Origin: Isoperla grammatica
Taxonomy: Eukaryota; Arthropoda; Insecta; Plecoptera; Perlodidae
DNA length: 64,000 bases
Reading direction: 5' to 3'
Assembly (NCBI GenBank): GCA_945910005.1
Contig: OX246743.1
Location: 9,654,587 to 9,718,586, forward strand
Made by a program: the position numbers and the translations under genes. The notes below the pieces were generated by a model. The model was not told the DNA's origin, made no database searches, and saw only the letters and a program-made list of their open reading frames with translations. Position 1 is the stretch's first letter, and every line of letters begins with the position of its first letter. Below, piece by piece: positions 1 through 12,673 of the stretch.

Positions 1-290
1 TTTTGATTCGAGGACGTCGCATTGGACGTTGAATAAAGTTAATTATTTCTTCACCATCGTCGGATGAAAACGACGCATCAGACACGTAGCCTGCCATTAT
101 AGGGTTAGCATACAAAATAGAACGATGACAAAAGGCAGACACGTCATCAAAATAACCATATTTTGTCGCACACACACTGACAGCTGACAGGCAATGACGA
201 AATCAAAACATTAGTATCGTAGCTTGTTATATTTGAAAATTCGAAATTTCGGGAATCGTGTTGGCGGTGAGTCGTAGTTAAAGATCTAAA

Positions 291-421
291 CCGGACCGGA
301 GGTTGGGTTTATTTTAAACTCGAGATAAACTCGAGTTTAGTCGTGGTGGAACGTCTTTTCAATCTAAACGACGCTTAAAATTTTTAAACTCAAGTTTAGC
401 ACTTGGTGGAACCGGCCCTAA
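291..421. mobile_element. MITE-like inverted-repeat element
   Basis: The left end carries GGACCGG then TAAACTCGAG. The right end reads, on the minus strand, GGGCCGG then TAAACTTGAG at a similar spacing, so the ends form imperfect inverted repeats of about 30 bp. Inside, TAAACTCGAGTTTA and TAAACTCAAGTTTA are each followed by a GTGGTGGAAC or TTGGTGGAAC block, so part of the arm is also directly repeated. No coding capacity is present. It is probably a non-autonomous DNA transposon; the family is not identified and the left boundary is uncertain. Confidence 0.45.
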
Positions 422-3240
422 GAACGATGACAATGATTGACGATATTGATAAGTCGTAATTAACGGAAAATCAATGTGTGTTTACGCATGGTGTATTATT
501 TATATTATAATATTTTTGTTATATAATATTTTTTTGTATATAATAATTTTTTTTAAACTTTTTTTTGTATATAATATTATTATATAATTATATATATTAT
601 TGGTGTATTACGTACAGTACATATTGGCTGTGTAAAGCCTGACGCAAGTGTAGAAAGAGATCTGGAGTAGGAGGTGAGATGGTGAAAGACAATTGGTTCT
701 CCCTTTGTTATAATTGAAGCGCACATATTGTAGTTTTATCCTCCAGCTACAAGACAACATAAACTTGTACTGGAGCTGAACGCAAAGTATAAATGTATAT
801 AATATAACTTCAAGAATTCATCTTCGGTCTGCTATTACATTAATTAATAATTAGTAATAAGGGAAGGACGTATATTATTATGTTTGGTTTATAACTGTAG
901 TCTTATTGTGTATTTGTTATGATTTCAATTTTTTTATTACGTTAGTTATTTTGTTGTTATTATAATGATTATATATTATATATATAATTCGGATTACATA
1001 TGTTATTATAATGTATAATGTATTATAATGATTTATGAATTTAAGCTGTTTCATAGTATTAGGTTCATATATTGTTACGTTTCAATGCGTCACAAATTGT
1101 GTTCCTTCTAATGTTATGCTTATGGGAAGAATAATAAATACAAATAAATAATAGTTTTTTTCGCAGATTTAAATTAACACATTACGTTCGATACCGACAT
1201 AAGCGTATTGTCCCGAAACAACAACACCAACCACCACATACTTTTCTTGGGGGATTGTTCTATAATAAACACTGCTTCCAGAACACAAGTGAAAGAAAAC
1301 TACAATAATTTGATCAAGTCCACAAAAATCGAGTGTTTAATGTGTATAAGACCACCGAAATCAATTCAATGAAATATAAACTAATTTCCGTTTCAATTAA
1401 AACACAAAACATTTATTAGACAAACACACAACAACACTCATCACACCCAAGAAAGTAAACATCTCGTTTGATCAAACCGCACCCAAACAAACCACAACAG
1501 AATGAATCCCCCCCTTCACAACACTGCAAACCAAAGCACTTCGCATCGCACAACTATTTCCCTCGAAACTATTTGGCACACTGTTGCACTGCACCATCGT
1601 CTTCAACAACAAACAAACTAACAACAAACACACAACATAGGCTACACTCTCGACTCGGCGAACTTCTAACACTCGACTAACCCATCTCATTTGCGTACAC
1701 AGCATTTCACTGGCACGGATCAACCCGTACCTTCCTCAACACCTAAGCCAAGACTAGTCTAGTCTAGCCAGTAACGCAACCTCGATCACACACACACCTA
1801 ACAATCCTTGCTTGCATACAATTAAAACAAGTAAAAAAAACTCGGACCCACTTAAATAAAAAAATTAAAAAAAAGACATTGCCTGAACGACCATGAAAGA
1901 AACCATACGAAAGTCGCGTACTGGTTTTTGTCTCGAACCCTTTTCATAAACCTTTATCTAGCGGCGTAGCGGCGATTTGCATATATGCATTTATATAAAT
2001 TTAAGTTTCGAGTTACATAATTATTATAAATAATTGTTTCGATCAACATAATGAAAGATGCCACAACTGTAGGTGATGCGTTTGAGATAGGAAAGAAACG
2101 GTTTTCCTGCGTTTATACTTGTTCGTCGCGTTTACGGCGGAAACAATTCCACACGGTTTTGCATAACACTTTCCGCGCGATAAAAATACAATATTATACA
2201 ATAACACGGAGACATTCTCTCGACTTGCATTGTATTGTACACCAACAACAACAATAACTTGTCTGTATGCAAATCCTAACTAAGGAAAAGACATAAAATT
2301 AGAACAAATTTACCTTTGCAAGAGTGTATATATTGAAATTTCCATACAAGTTTCTGCATCATGGTTTTCTTTTTGTGCTATTACGGCCTGCGGGTTTCTT
2401 TCTTTATTCAATTACTCATGCGAATGGACAAAAAGACTTTTGCAAGCTGCATCACATATTATGGTTATATATGTATATACGTCATGTAAGTGTGTAATTA
2501 TAGATTCAATTATGGCATTGTAAAGATCTTGAACAAGTGCCCGTGGCGTTACACCAGGAAGTATAGTTATTGTCATTACAGAGTATTGACGGTTCATTTA
2601 AAAATTAACATTATTTATGTTCACTTAAAAAATTAAACGATGCACTGACATAAATTAGCGGGAATATTCAATTGCTGTTGGGTTCAATAGAGTCATAAAA
2701 GCTGGGCTGTAAAGTGTTGACTAACTCTCAATATTAAACCAGCATAATTAACGGTATTTTATCTTCAATATATATTGAAAACGTCATTTCTACGCAGACG
2801 TTTCTATTGTATCAGCTAAACAATCAATGTTAAAAGTTTCAAACATTGAATTTGTTACGATATCTAATTCGTTAATTAATTCAATAATTGAAAATTGATT
2901 AACTATTGAAATCATAACCGTAAAAACTTCAATATTTGACAGTGTTTCAATGTATGTATTCAGTAGATATCAAAACCATTTCTACAATGTTTCAGATAGC
3001 GTTTGGATGAAATTCAAATGTTATCTAAATTTGGTTTGCTATTATTGCTGATAAGCAAGGTAAATAAACTCTCTTTTCTTGGCCACTCTCTTTGTGGGTT
3101 ATACAAAGGCACACGTGATCATTTTCGTAAACTTTATCGGAGGATATACGTGTTAAAACTCTCATATTTCGTGCTCAGCGTATTCGTCTTTTATTGACAG
3201 CTCAAATGTGAATATGCCTAAAAAAAAAAAATGGGCGTCG
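422..3240. other. AT-rich stretch, no gene seen
   Basis: Positions 490-600 are almost pure T/A runs. A 12-bp palindrome TGCATATATGCA lies at 1978-1989 and overlaps an ATTTGCAT octamer-like site. The longest frames (83 codons minus at 1472-1723, 68 codons plus at 2051-2257) have no recognisable domain and look like chance. Confidence 0.6.
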
Positions 3241-3248
3241 TGACGTCA
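3241..3248. promoter_or_regulatory. CRE-like palindrome
   Basis: TGACGTCA is an exact match to the full CREB/ATF consensus. It sits just after an A-run and 37 bp before a duplicated 57-bp unit. No gene start is visible nearby, so function is only a possibility; an 8-bp site can occur by chance in 64 kb. Confidence 0.2.
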
Positions 3249-3284
3249 TACGAGAATACACCAACCTACTAAATATTCACTCCG

Positions 3285-3410
3285 GGACTAACTAATGTTC
3301 TCCACGGAATGGTGGTTGCCATGAGTGAACAAGTTACTGCCGGACTAACTCATGTTCTCCCCGGAATGGTGGTTGCCATGAGTGAACAAGTTACTGCCGG
3401 ACTAAATATT
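3285..3410. repeat. 57-bp tandem duplication (2 copies plus partial)
   Basis: Copies start at 3285 and 3342 and differ at only two bases. Each contains GGAATGGTGGTTGCCATGAG and ends in AAGTTACTGCC. A third copy begins GGACTAA at 3399 and then breaks off. CTAAATATT occurs on both sides of the block. The unit length equals that of the large array at 49639, but the sequences are unrelated. The near identity implies a recent duplication. Confidence 0.92.
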
Positions 3411-4440
3411 TAGCGGGGGTCATAATAAAAATCAGCTTTACCCTCTCAAATCCTGTGCTTGAGTTTTTTCAACGCCTCTACGAGGGGTGGTGATGGTGTG
3501 TGGTGTGGTTCTACCTGGATTGCTCTTCAGCCACTTGATTCACAAAACACTATCAATGAACAGATTATCTGGGGAATGAAAAAAGAAAAAGATTGAAAAG
3601 ACTAACCAGAACAAAAAAAAAAAAAAAAACTAAAGAAATATTGGAAAAATATGTAGAATTAAAGCACTGATCATTAATTATTGTCCTTCGATGAACAACG
3701 ATGCATTTTAAATGTTCTTAATTACAAAATTAGACTTGAAATACTAACACCGGTATAATTAGGTATACATATCCAAAATTGTTCGACAATGTATTTAGTT
3801 CTTTTAAACCCAAATTGAGTACGGTTTTTACTTTTTCGATGAGGTCTAGCATTATTGAGATATTGCGCGTGAAATGATAAATGATGATTGAACAGTGTTT
3901 TTTTTTTTTTAGAAGGCTGTTATCACCATAACCGATTCAATAGACACAATCACACAAACACGGCGGTGCAAACTGCTAAAGCGCTGACACGAACCCCCGA
4001 AAATCATAATAAACTCGTGATTTACCGGGCATGTATATTTGAAATCCACCCCATTGTCTCCCGAAACGTCGTTGCTGCTCGTAACAAGACACATCACTCG
4101 GCGCGACGAAGGGCCTTTTTTTGCCCTTAACAACACATAAGAGTTAGGCCACCCTCCGTTTAATGTTTCCCCACCCCTTTGGCCATTTTTTTCCACCAAA
4201 ACTCTTTCATAATTTCAAGCAGTAGACATCGGAAGCGCTTGGCGACACACAGTATGCAAATAAACACGTCACCAAATTTTAAAAACTCATAAAAAAATTC
4301 TGAAATAATAAAGCAACTATATATATAGCTAGAGAGAGACACACGAGAGATTGGGCTGATAAAAAACTTTGTTTTTAAAACTCTGTGAAAAGCAATTTCC
4401 ATATTGTGTGCATGGTGAATTGGACGACCTCGCTTGCAAC
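3411..4440. other. no gene seen
   Basis: Contains an A-run at 3613-3629, a T-run at about 3898-3911 and an AAGGGC/GCCCTT stem around 4108-4127. Overlapping 80- and 96-codon frames on opposite strands (3888-4199) have no identifiable content. Confidence 0.55.
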
Positions 4441-4515
4441 CCATTAACCCAGACGGTTAGAGACAATAAGATCTACCCCGACCGACCGGGGGTCTAGTTC
4501 AAAACCGGTCATATT
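4441..4515 (+). repeat. possible degenerate tRNA-derived SINE head
   Basis: CCCAGACGGTTAGAGAC resembles a Pol III A box and GTCTAGTTCAAAACC, about 30 bp downstream, resembles a B box. A CCCCG/CGGGG stem lies between them. It does not fold as an intact tRNA and no second copy was seen in the window, so this is tentative. Confidence 0.3.
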
Positions 4516-7500
4516 ATTGTAAGGAAAGAGGAAGAAAAAACATGATTCGATGATTTCAAAGAATTATTTTTGGTCGTGTCCAGTCGGTTCCAGTTGATGA
4601 AGAATAGCTGCGTCGGATTTGCATATTGAATACATACAGAATCCCAGATGTATCAAGTTACGGTAGGTATAGTTGCGGGCGCGGAACAGGGTGTGTGGAT
4701 TCTAGGGCTGGCACTATACCTTGATTATGCGTATTGGGAAATAAAGCACAGTAGCATAGCTGGACCTACGGTGCCTTTGGCCAACATCTCAGTGCCAAAT
4801 GTCAAAACGATGTCACGACATGAAGCAATTTCATACAAAATCACTAAACCGCAATGAAACACCGCCATTCATAAAATATTTAAACACACTACAAAAGAAA
4901 ATAATCAACGCCGTTTTGAACGATATCAGAAAACTGTTAAATAAAACACTCACTACATTCGACCTTATCAGTATCCCATTGAAACCAGTAATACTCCCCT
5001 GGGTCATGCCACTACCTTCCTTATCACGCTCCTACACTAAGTGCGTTAAATATCGTCCACGCAACGCACTAGAAATTAACTGATATTGGTTATTTTCGTG
5101 CGTTACTCTACGATCTAACATCGTAGTATGCAAATTTTTGCATATATATATGTGTGGGCTAATTGGTTAGCATAGCCTCTCTCAAGTCCCCGTGTTATAT
5201 TTAATCTGGCGACCTAATACCGCGCTCGCACTTTTACCTTCTCTCTATTTGGGGACCGTATAATCTAAATTAGTTTTCTAGTCGGTAAATCAGGACTGTA
5301 AGTAAGGGCGCGTATGGAAATAAAGAATGAACGCTCTGTGGAAATAGCGTGTGCCTGATAACGGTGCATGGGAAGAGATAAGGCATGCACGAGATAATGG
5401 CTGGGCGACAAACACGACACTTAGTAGTGGTGCGGAACAATATACTTTCATGGGCTTTTAAGGAATTAAAAAAAAAGAAAAAGATTTTTGTTTAATTTGG
5501 AATTGAGAATTTATTAAAGTGTTCCATGCACATGCTGAGGTGGAACATTTTTGTTTGTAAAAAGATTGAAAATAAACAGTACAATGAAATGAGGTTAGAC
5601 AGTGATAAGAGATAAAGTAAGTACAGTAGGCCTATAGTTTGGGTATGAAATGAGAAAAGAAACTGATTTTGATTAGAACTCAAGAACAGTTAATCAAATG
5701 TTCTCTACAGTACTCGTAAACACAAGTAATTTCTACGGTTGTATTATATTAAGACATATTAATAACATTCTGGTTTTGAATCGAGGTTCGGAACCCAAAA
5801 CTCTCATATGTGTTATATTTTATTGTTTTCATAGCCAGTAGTTCACGATTTACTCATCATTTTCTTCACATGCTTCAAAATAGTGAATATTTTATCTTGG
5901 ACGAACTTTTGTTTATTTATTTCAGTTCATCCACCCTCAACCTTTCTGCCAGCATGTATACCATTCATAAAGAGGATTGAACTGTACTATCAAAACAACA
6001 TATAGCGCACAATAATATGATATATTTAGTACACATCCTTGAAAAAAAAAAAAAAACAGACAAGTATCACCTCTAATAATCTCGAGTATCTCTAAAGGTC
6101 AAAGGAGGCCACAAACCAAAAGCAAAACTATGTCAAGTTATTCTTCTTAGAAAACAGTGACGATATTCTTCTAAAAACTTATAACACAAAAACAAAACCT
6201 GACTCAATCCGTTACAATGAGAACAATGGTCTAACTCTAAGGTGTGTTTTACTTGAAAGACTAGAGCTACTTCTCTGAAGTACATCACATCAAAGTACCC
6301 AAACCAAATACACTGAAATTTATTGTATTTTCAAAGTAAAACTCCTCAACCATCGCAAAGAGAACAAATAGTATAGAAATAAAGAAGAAATTATATTGTT
6401 TTCTCTCGCTCCAAGATGTCTGCGAGGTGTTAGATTCACAAAGGGTAGCTATAGCTGCTGTAAGAAGGAAAGCCTGTCTTCGGGCCACGCTCATATTATC
6501 CTCACTTCTTCTACTTCTTCGACAGAAAAAACAAACTTTTAATGAAAAAAAAAAAGAAACTTACAGCCTGATAACAAGATCTTTGTGAAACACGAGCGGA
6601 GAATAAAGGGGAGGTTCAAGGAAATGGAGGGGGTCGGGGGAGGGGGGGGGAAGAAAGAAAAACGAAAATAATTAAAAACTTACAAAAACCTGTAGGGGTT
6701 GTTGGAATTTGTTAACGAAAGGGGGGATGGACGTAACCCATAGTAAAGTTACTTCAAAGTCCTGTGTCTATACAAGAGAAATGGCGTCTTAGCAACGAAC
6801 GAACGAACCAACTTCTTTCAAGATAGATCTGATAATGAGGACTTATTTATTTAGGGGTAGAAAGTGGGTGGGTGGGAGGGAGGGGGGGGGGGCTGGAGCG
6901 TTATTAAAATTAGCGTCAAAGAACATATTTTGTAGCGAGGAGAAAGCTTCTACGAAAATAATGATATTGATTAAATGCTAAACGCCAGCCTGGGCCGGGC
7001 TGTACCGAGCGGCTGCTAGAATCTCAAAAAGGGGTAAAGGCAAAATAAAGTTACGCGTTCTTTGAAATCAAATAATTAGGAATAACTATTATGTTCATTT
7101 TTAAGATATGAATTATACAAGAAATAATTAACCGCTGGTTCTGCAGGGATTCGAATTCCAACAGTGGTAAAAGTTTGCGATAAAACTGCATCCGTTTGCA
7201 AATATATTGTTCAGCCACTAGCAAAACAAAGATGAATCAAGAACACAATACACTACAACACACGCTATATCAATATTGTTTGTGCCGGAAACAGCCTTGG
7301 CATGTGGATTGATGATGATGGTGAATTAGTGGATAGGATGTTTGAGAGAAATGGATGATTGGTTGCTATAGACGGTTAAACACTTGAGTTGCTAACCGAT
7401 TAGACTTTGTTCATAACGCTTTTATATTTAATTCATTTTTAAAGCTTACATGATGATATCTAGACATATAATGATTTTCCTGTATATACAGTGAAATAAA

Positions 7501-7717
7501 TGGTACATTTTAACTTGGTAATTCTCAAAATAAGCCAACGTTAACTGAACTATTATTGTGAAATAAATTGACGACGTAATGAAGGACTATGAGTGAGTGG
7601 GTGTTTCAAAATGGTAGAACACATTTCGGATCATATTTGCAAAACCGCCGGAAAGAATGTGAAGTTTAACTAAAATTCAGATCAACAAATTGTGGCCGTT
7701 CTTTGCTGATCACCCAT
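4516..7717. other. no gene seen; homopurine and A tracts
   Basis: Holds an A-run at 6042-6056 and G-rich tracts at 6642-6650 and 6882-6892. It also holds the palindrome TATGCAAA..TTTGCATA at 5127-5144, which contains the octamer ATGCAAAT. ORFs are at most 94 codons and unconvincing. A B-box-like GGATTCGAATTCC at 7147-7159 has no clear A box. Confidence 0.55.
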
Positions 7718-7860
7718 GTTCACCCTGAGATTAGTTAATCCTGAGATTAGCCACTGTGAATTCAACGCCATCACAATCAAAAACCGCACGAGATTTCCAA
7801 CTCGGCGCCATAGTTGTTGGAAGCTAATCTCCAGATTAACGCCTTAACTCTAGATTGAAC
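7718..7860. repeat. imperfect inverted repeat, possible MITE
   Basis: The left arm GTTAATCCTGAGATTAGC (7734-7751) pairs with the right arm GCTAATCTCCAGATTAAC (7823-7840) with two mismatches. GTTCA (7718-7722) and TGAAC (7856-7860) form the outer ends. The arms enclose about 70 bp. No clear target duplication is seen. Confidence 0.4.
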
Positions 7861-10440
7861 TTTTTTTTAGTAAAACCGCGCTTTTGTCAAGCAAATTGTG
7901 ATTTCCCAGTCGCTTTCTACGGGATTACACAAGGGCTATACTCATTTGTGGGTAAGAACATACTAGAATTCCAACCAAAGATGATCTGACACTTTGATAT
8001 TACATTAATTATAGCCACTCCTCGGAGTAATCATATTCATTAGAATACAAAAGATATTGTATTACGCGTTGCTTGAGAAAACGTTCTCGAACCAGAACAT
8101 GTTTAAAATGTCAATCCGTTTTGACGTAGCTAAAACAAAAAAAAATCAACATTAATCATCTTCATTTCACATCGTATACACTTCCGTTGTACTTTTTTTT
8201 CGTTTTCTTAACAGCCAGACGCACCTTGATGGTGTAAGTATAGGGTTACAAGTTACGTTAGTGTGATAATCGTTAATACCATCTCTTCTAAAACTATCAG
8301 GTATACCAACTCCAATTAAAACGCAACCTTCAACAATAATTATTTATATATTATGGTAATAGTTTTCAAATTTTTATCTCTGGTGTCCAATCATTGAATT
8401 CATTTGTAAAGATCCATTTTACAGTCGTCGAATTTTCACCTCTTCTTCAACGCGGCAATTAAATGTTGATCTTGTTTTGTGTAGCTATATAATGCGTTTA
8501 GTGGTGCATAACTCACTGGTGATGATGATGGCTCTTAATACCGTATTGTATTTAATAACACCTGGAAAACCGTATTTCGTAATTACAATATTGAATTTAC
8601 AATAATAACCTTCTTGCTAGATACTTATACTAAATTAGTATTACACATTTTATCCAAAGCGAAAAAAATAATAATTGCCAATGCAAAATAAGTGCGAGGA
8701 AATACGATCATATTTACTTTTAATGTTTCAAATTAAATGCATGTAATTATTACTTTCAGAAATAGTCAAGGTAAAGGTAAAGTTAAATATTAAATGCATA
8801 ATATTAATGGGTCTCTGTGGGTTATTTAATAGGTAATTTGAAATTAAGAAACGACATCAAAAAAAATTGTTTGAATATCATTAAGATTTTTAGATACTTA
8901 GAATTTGCAACTATTTGCAGTCATTCTAATTCTAGTAAATACCAAAATTTACATATAATATATCATACTGATAGCATTTATATTTCAAATTATTTTTTTA
9001 ACATAAATTATAATTTGTGTCAGTACACCTTAAGTATGTGCTTTAGTCACGTAAAGAAACATTCATATGACTCTAGCAACATTTTGAATGCAAAGACTAC
9101 CCAATTGTTTGTTCTTTTTTTCTTAGCAGCACTAACATAAGCGTTGCAATTTATTGTGGGGTGGTGCGAAATCTTAACAAGCCAAACATATTATTTTGTT
9201 TCGTCTTGACTCTCATTGCAAGTCAATGCACAATATACCACGTCTTCTTGTGTATAACATTTTAATTCTTACAAATGAATCAAGTTCACATCAATACGAT
9301 AAAAGTAAGTTACATTATTATTTTAACTGTTGTTTTGAAAGCATAACTGTACGGACGGTGTGACGGTCATGTGTACAAATAGTACCAGATGTTGGTTATC
9401 GTCTCATATAACAATACGCTACTATTTAGCATTTTAACCTCTTAATTTTCTCTGTTAGTTTTTATAGTATGCACATAAACAAACAATCTTCTAACCAATG
9501 TTATTAGCAAAGTAATGACAGTGGTTGTCTAAAACGCCTCCCCAAGCCCCTCAATTTTTCCTCTTCTAATTGTCTATAACTACCCACGATCAGTTTGTCT
9601 GTGGAGTATACACAGATCCATAATAACTCCATACATTACATACTGTTGCATTAATTACATAAGTTAACTGCATTTCAACAGGTTAATTACTGTAAGCAGA
9701 CAATTATTAATATTAATACTGTAAACGTTTTCAACAATAAATCTCCCGGGTGGGTTTATCTTAGTGAACGCAAATTACACCTTATTGCAGCTCTCCATCA
9801 ACACCGCTACCTTTCACCTGCGTAAGCGCCTCTAGTGGCAAGGTGCGTAACTTCCTCCCGACAAGAGAATAAATTACATAACGAGATATAATTAATGGAT
9901 TGAAATACACTAAGTTATCTGCAACGACGACGAGTAGTTGTACAAGTGGGTTTTTAATGAGATGCAACTGGGGAAATGGTTCTGGTCATAACGACTTTGA
10001 GCGCCGCTTCTGACGTGTATCTATATCTATATTCTATAGGGCCTATATAACATACAGGTGTTCGCGTACACACACGAGAACATATGCCCCATTCGGTCGC
10101 TGTTAATTCGCAACTCTTTATGGTCTTGCCGAGCAACATTTTCGCGCAAAATTTGGCACACAAAGTATTTTTTTTGCCGAATCGACATTCTTTGATAATT
10201 AAATCGCCTAAATGTTCCACAAATGAAGACAAATGTTGGTTGAAAACGACATTTCTTTGCGAAATTACTAGAGTCGTTAGATTTAATCTTCTCTCGTTTA
10301 TCATACATATATGACGGTGATAAAATTGCAAAAATACTCTGGACTAGATAGGAAAAAATAATGTTTTAGTTCTACATTTCTAGTAAACCTTATCGAGATG
10401 AATTATTAAAAGAGTTACTTAACAAACAAAAAAATGTACT
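7861..10440. other. no gene seen
   Basis: A 107-codon plus frame at 8817-9140 is rich in Asn, Ile and Ser from AT-rich sequence and carries no motif. GCGCCTCTAGTGGCA at 9826-9840 resembles a CTCF-type core. Overlapping frames of 61-125 codons at 9782-10331 on both strands shadow one another and look random. Confidence 0.55.
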
Positions 10441-10486
10441 ATCGGATGTCATTGAGTAGAATAATCGGATGTCATTGAGTAGAATA
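10441..10486. repeat. 23-bp perfect tandem duplication
   Basis: ATCGGATGTCATTGAGTAGA plus three bases occurs at 10441 and again at 10464 without a difference, then continues into unique sequence. This is a recent short slippage or duplication event. Confidence 0.93.
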
Positions 10487-10918
10487 ATCCAGTCGGGGTG
10501 AATACCACCTTGTGGTGACCGGTGCCCGCAAAAAGAGGTATCTTACAGTCCATATCTTCTTTATTAATCTCATATGGTCTTCATCATCTTACTTCTTCTT
10601 ACTTTCACACTCATTTTTATTCTTCATACTTGTCGACTCTCTTTGGGACCTCAACGGAACGGACGAATCTATAAATGCGATTTAGAATCTCGTTGGTGTA
10701 TAACTTGTAAGTTTTTAATTTTCAAACATCACACAACTTGTACTTACAGAAGGTTGGATGTTAGAGCAGGCTTAACTGGCCTTAATCACGCCTTAAATAA
10801 AGACATTCAATCAACCAATCACTTATTTTTGGAAATCAAAACAAACTCCACCAAACCCTACTCTATGTCATTTTCCCGCGATGCAAACCATGCATCGAGT
10901 ACGCACGTACTACACATG

Positions 10919-10919
10919 C

Positions 10920-11012
<93 letters not shown>

Positions 11013-11014
11013 AA
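10919..11014. repeat. (GACA)n microsatellite
   Basis: About 24 tetranucleotide units with one interruption (CAAACAGA at about 10991). Because 4-mers cycle through frames it creates a spurious TDRQ-repeat open frame in the surrounding 10574-11155 segment. Length and purity suggest it is polymorphic. Confidence 0.97.
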
Positions 11015-11796
11015 GTTAATTTCCCAGACAATCGTCGATGGTTATCACCATGCGATGGGTATGAGGCAAGGCAACCCTTTCACACGATGCATGAGTTAAG
11101 TCCACTCAATACCGAGCTAGCACAGATAATCTCTGTGGAGCGAAGCGGCAGCTGATGCGAGTGAGTGAGTGAGCGGCGAGGGACGTTTTTGCCGGCCGAG
11201 AAATGAATCCCGTTCATTCGCACCCTCCACTAGTGAACTTGAGAGTCGCGTTCAGTAATTAAACAGAGAGAGAGTCCAGCCGGATCCATCCGTAGAAACA
11301 ACACGGGAATCGATCGATAACTCGTACACTCACCGTCGTATGTACATCAAGGGTTGTAAAGATGACTTCTTTATTAACAACCCTTCGGGTTAGTTCGTGA
11401 GTTCCCGGTTGTGTGAACATAGCAACAGTTATGTGAACATAGCAACAATAATGTGATTCTACCAAACATGAATGAGCCTATGACGTAGGCATTGCTAATA
11501 ATTCCAGCTATAAAGAACACGCTCTGAAATAAGTTATAGACTTGAAAATAAAGAATAAAATTAACCTGTGCGTAGTGATTCGTAGAGTTACGGTGTTTTT
11601 TCGTTCCTTTACAGGAAAACAGAATAACAGGATATTGAGATGCTGTTTTCGTGTTTATGTAATGTGGGTTCATCCTAATAAGTTTATTGGGAAAGGAATC
11701 CGGAACATTTGGCAATGGAAACAAAACAAATACAACGATACAAACAAAACTCGTGTCCAGTGCCACAGAAAAAAACATACCTAAGGAAAAACGTGA
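11015..11796. other. no gene seen
   Basis: Includes a short direct repeat TATGTGAACATAGCAACA / TGTGTGAACATAGCAACA around 11410-11450. A 166-codon minus frame (11374-11874) runs through the TA microsatellite and codes a low-complexity IYIYIY stretch, so it is not credible as a gene. Confidence 0.55.
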
Positions 11797-11820
11797 ATAT
11801 ATATATATATATATATATAT
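11797..11820. repeat. (AT)n microsatellite
   Basis: Twelve uninterrupted AT units. Confidence 0.95.
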
Positions 11821-11896
11821 AAAAGACACCAGCTTTGGTGATTTCAACTTTCGGTGGTTTGTGTGCTTGTTCAAAAATTTTATACGTGGATGAGCA

Positions 11897-11924
11897 TGAA
11901 TGAATGAATGGATGAATGAATGAA
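11897..11924. repeat. (GAAT)n short microsatellite
   Basis: Seven TGAA/GAAT units with a single G substitution (GGAT). Confidence 0.9.
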
Positions 11925-12376
11925 CAGATACTTAAATTTAGAAAAAAAAAAAACCCGTTCATAAACATATTAGAATGTAGCAGGAAATGTTTGTAGGGTA
12001 GACTGCAGTAAAAAACTGGTCGAGAAGAGCTCTTACTAAACAGATAACATTTAGATTATACATTAAAAAACACATTTTGAATCTATTTGCATGACATTCA
12101 CCACACAAGATTTTTTATTTCGGGTGTTTTAAACGATTGATCGTTTCTATAAGTGAGTGGGGTGACAATAAATTAAATTGATTTTTTGGTGTCAATCAGA
12201 GATTTGTAAGATAGTTGACTTTGTCAAGAAAATCATGACACTTTTTCTCACTCAGTGTTTTTATTTCACACTTTTTTTCTTTTTTTATTCTAAAATATGA
12301 AAATGGGACTAATAAATAGAACTACACTCTCAACATCTTTGACTCAACTGAAGATAATCATAATTACACATACTGA

Positions 12377-12673
12377 CCATGGGTCCAGATTCACAAGAGG
12401 TCCTAAAGCTTATTTTGGTCTTATCTTAGATTGGCCTAACTTTGAACACCTTGTAAAACCAGACCCAGATCATATAAAATGTTACTAATTCCTGGTGAGA
12501 ACAAGGACAAAGTAAAGATTCCAAGAATATGTTTCAAAATCTGTTCTAAACTAAACTATTAACTATGTTGTTCTAAACTATTTTCCTGGTTGTATAAGAG
12601 GTTCAAAGTTAGGCCGGTCTTAGAGATAATACCAAAAAAGGACTTAGGACCTCTTGTGAATCTGGGCCCTGGT
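12377..12673. mobile_element. palindromic MITE with long terminal inverted repeats
   Basis: The left arm begins GGGTCCAGATTCACAAGAGG (12381). The right arm, on the minus strand, begins GGGCCCAGATTCACAAGAGG (12669). Similarity continues for about 77 bp through TTTTGGT.TTATCT and GGCCTAACTTTGAAC, with scattered differences. The centre of about 130 bp is AT-rich and non-coding. ACCA lies just outside each GGG end. Size and structure fit a non-autonomous DNA transposon of undetermined superfamily; no clear target duplication could be fixed. Confidence 0.78.

Noticed and set aside
4108..4130. AAGGGC/GCCCTT stem near a T-run as a Rho-independent terminator
   Set aside because: The window is eukaryotic in character, the T-run lies in the loop, and no gene precedes it.
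5157..5230. tRNA-like sequence GGCTAATTGGTTAGCAT
   Set aside because: Only an A-box resemblance; the B-box position lacks the GTTC core.
7140..7230. tRNA-like segment (GAATTCGAATCC on the minus strand)
   Set aside because: The upstream A-box match is poor and no shared body was found.
10574..11155. 193-codon plus frame with TDRQ repeats
   Set aside because: Its core is the (GACA)n microsatellite and the rest has no domain.
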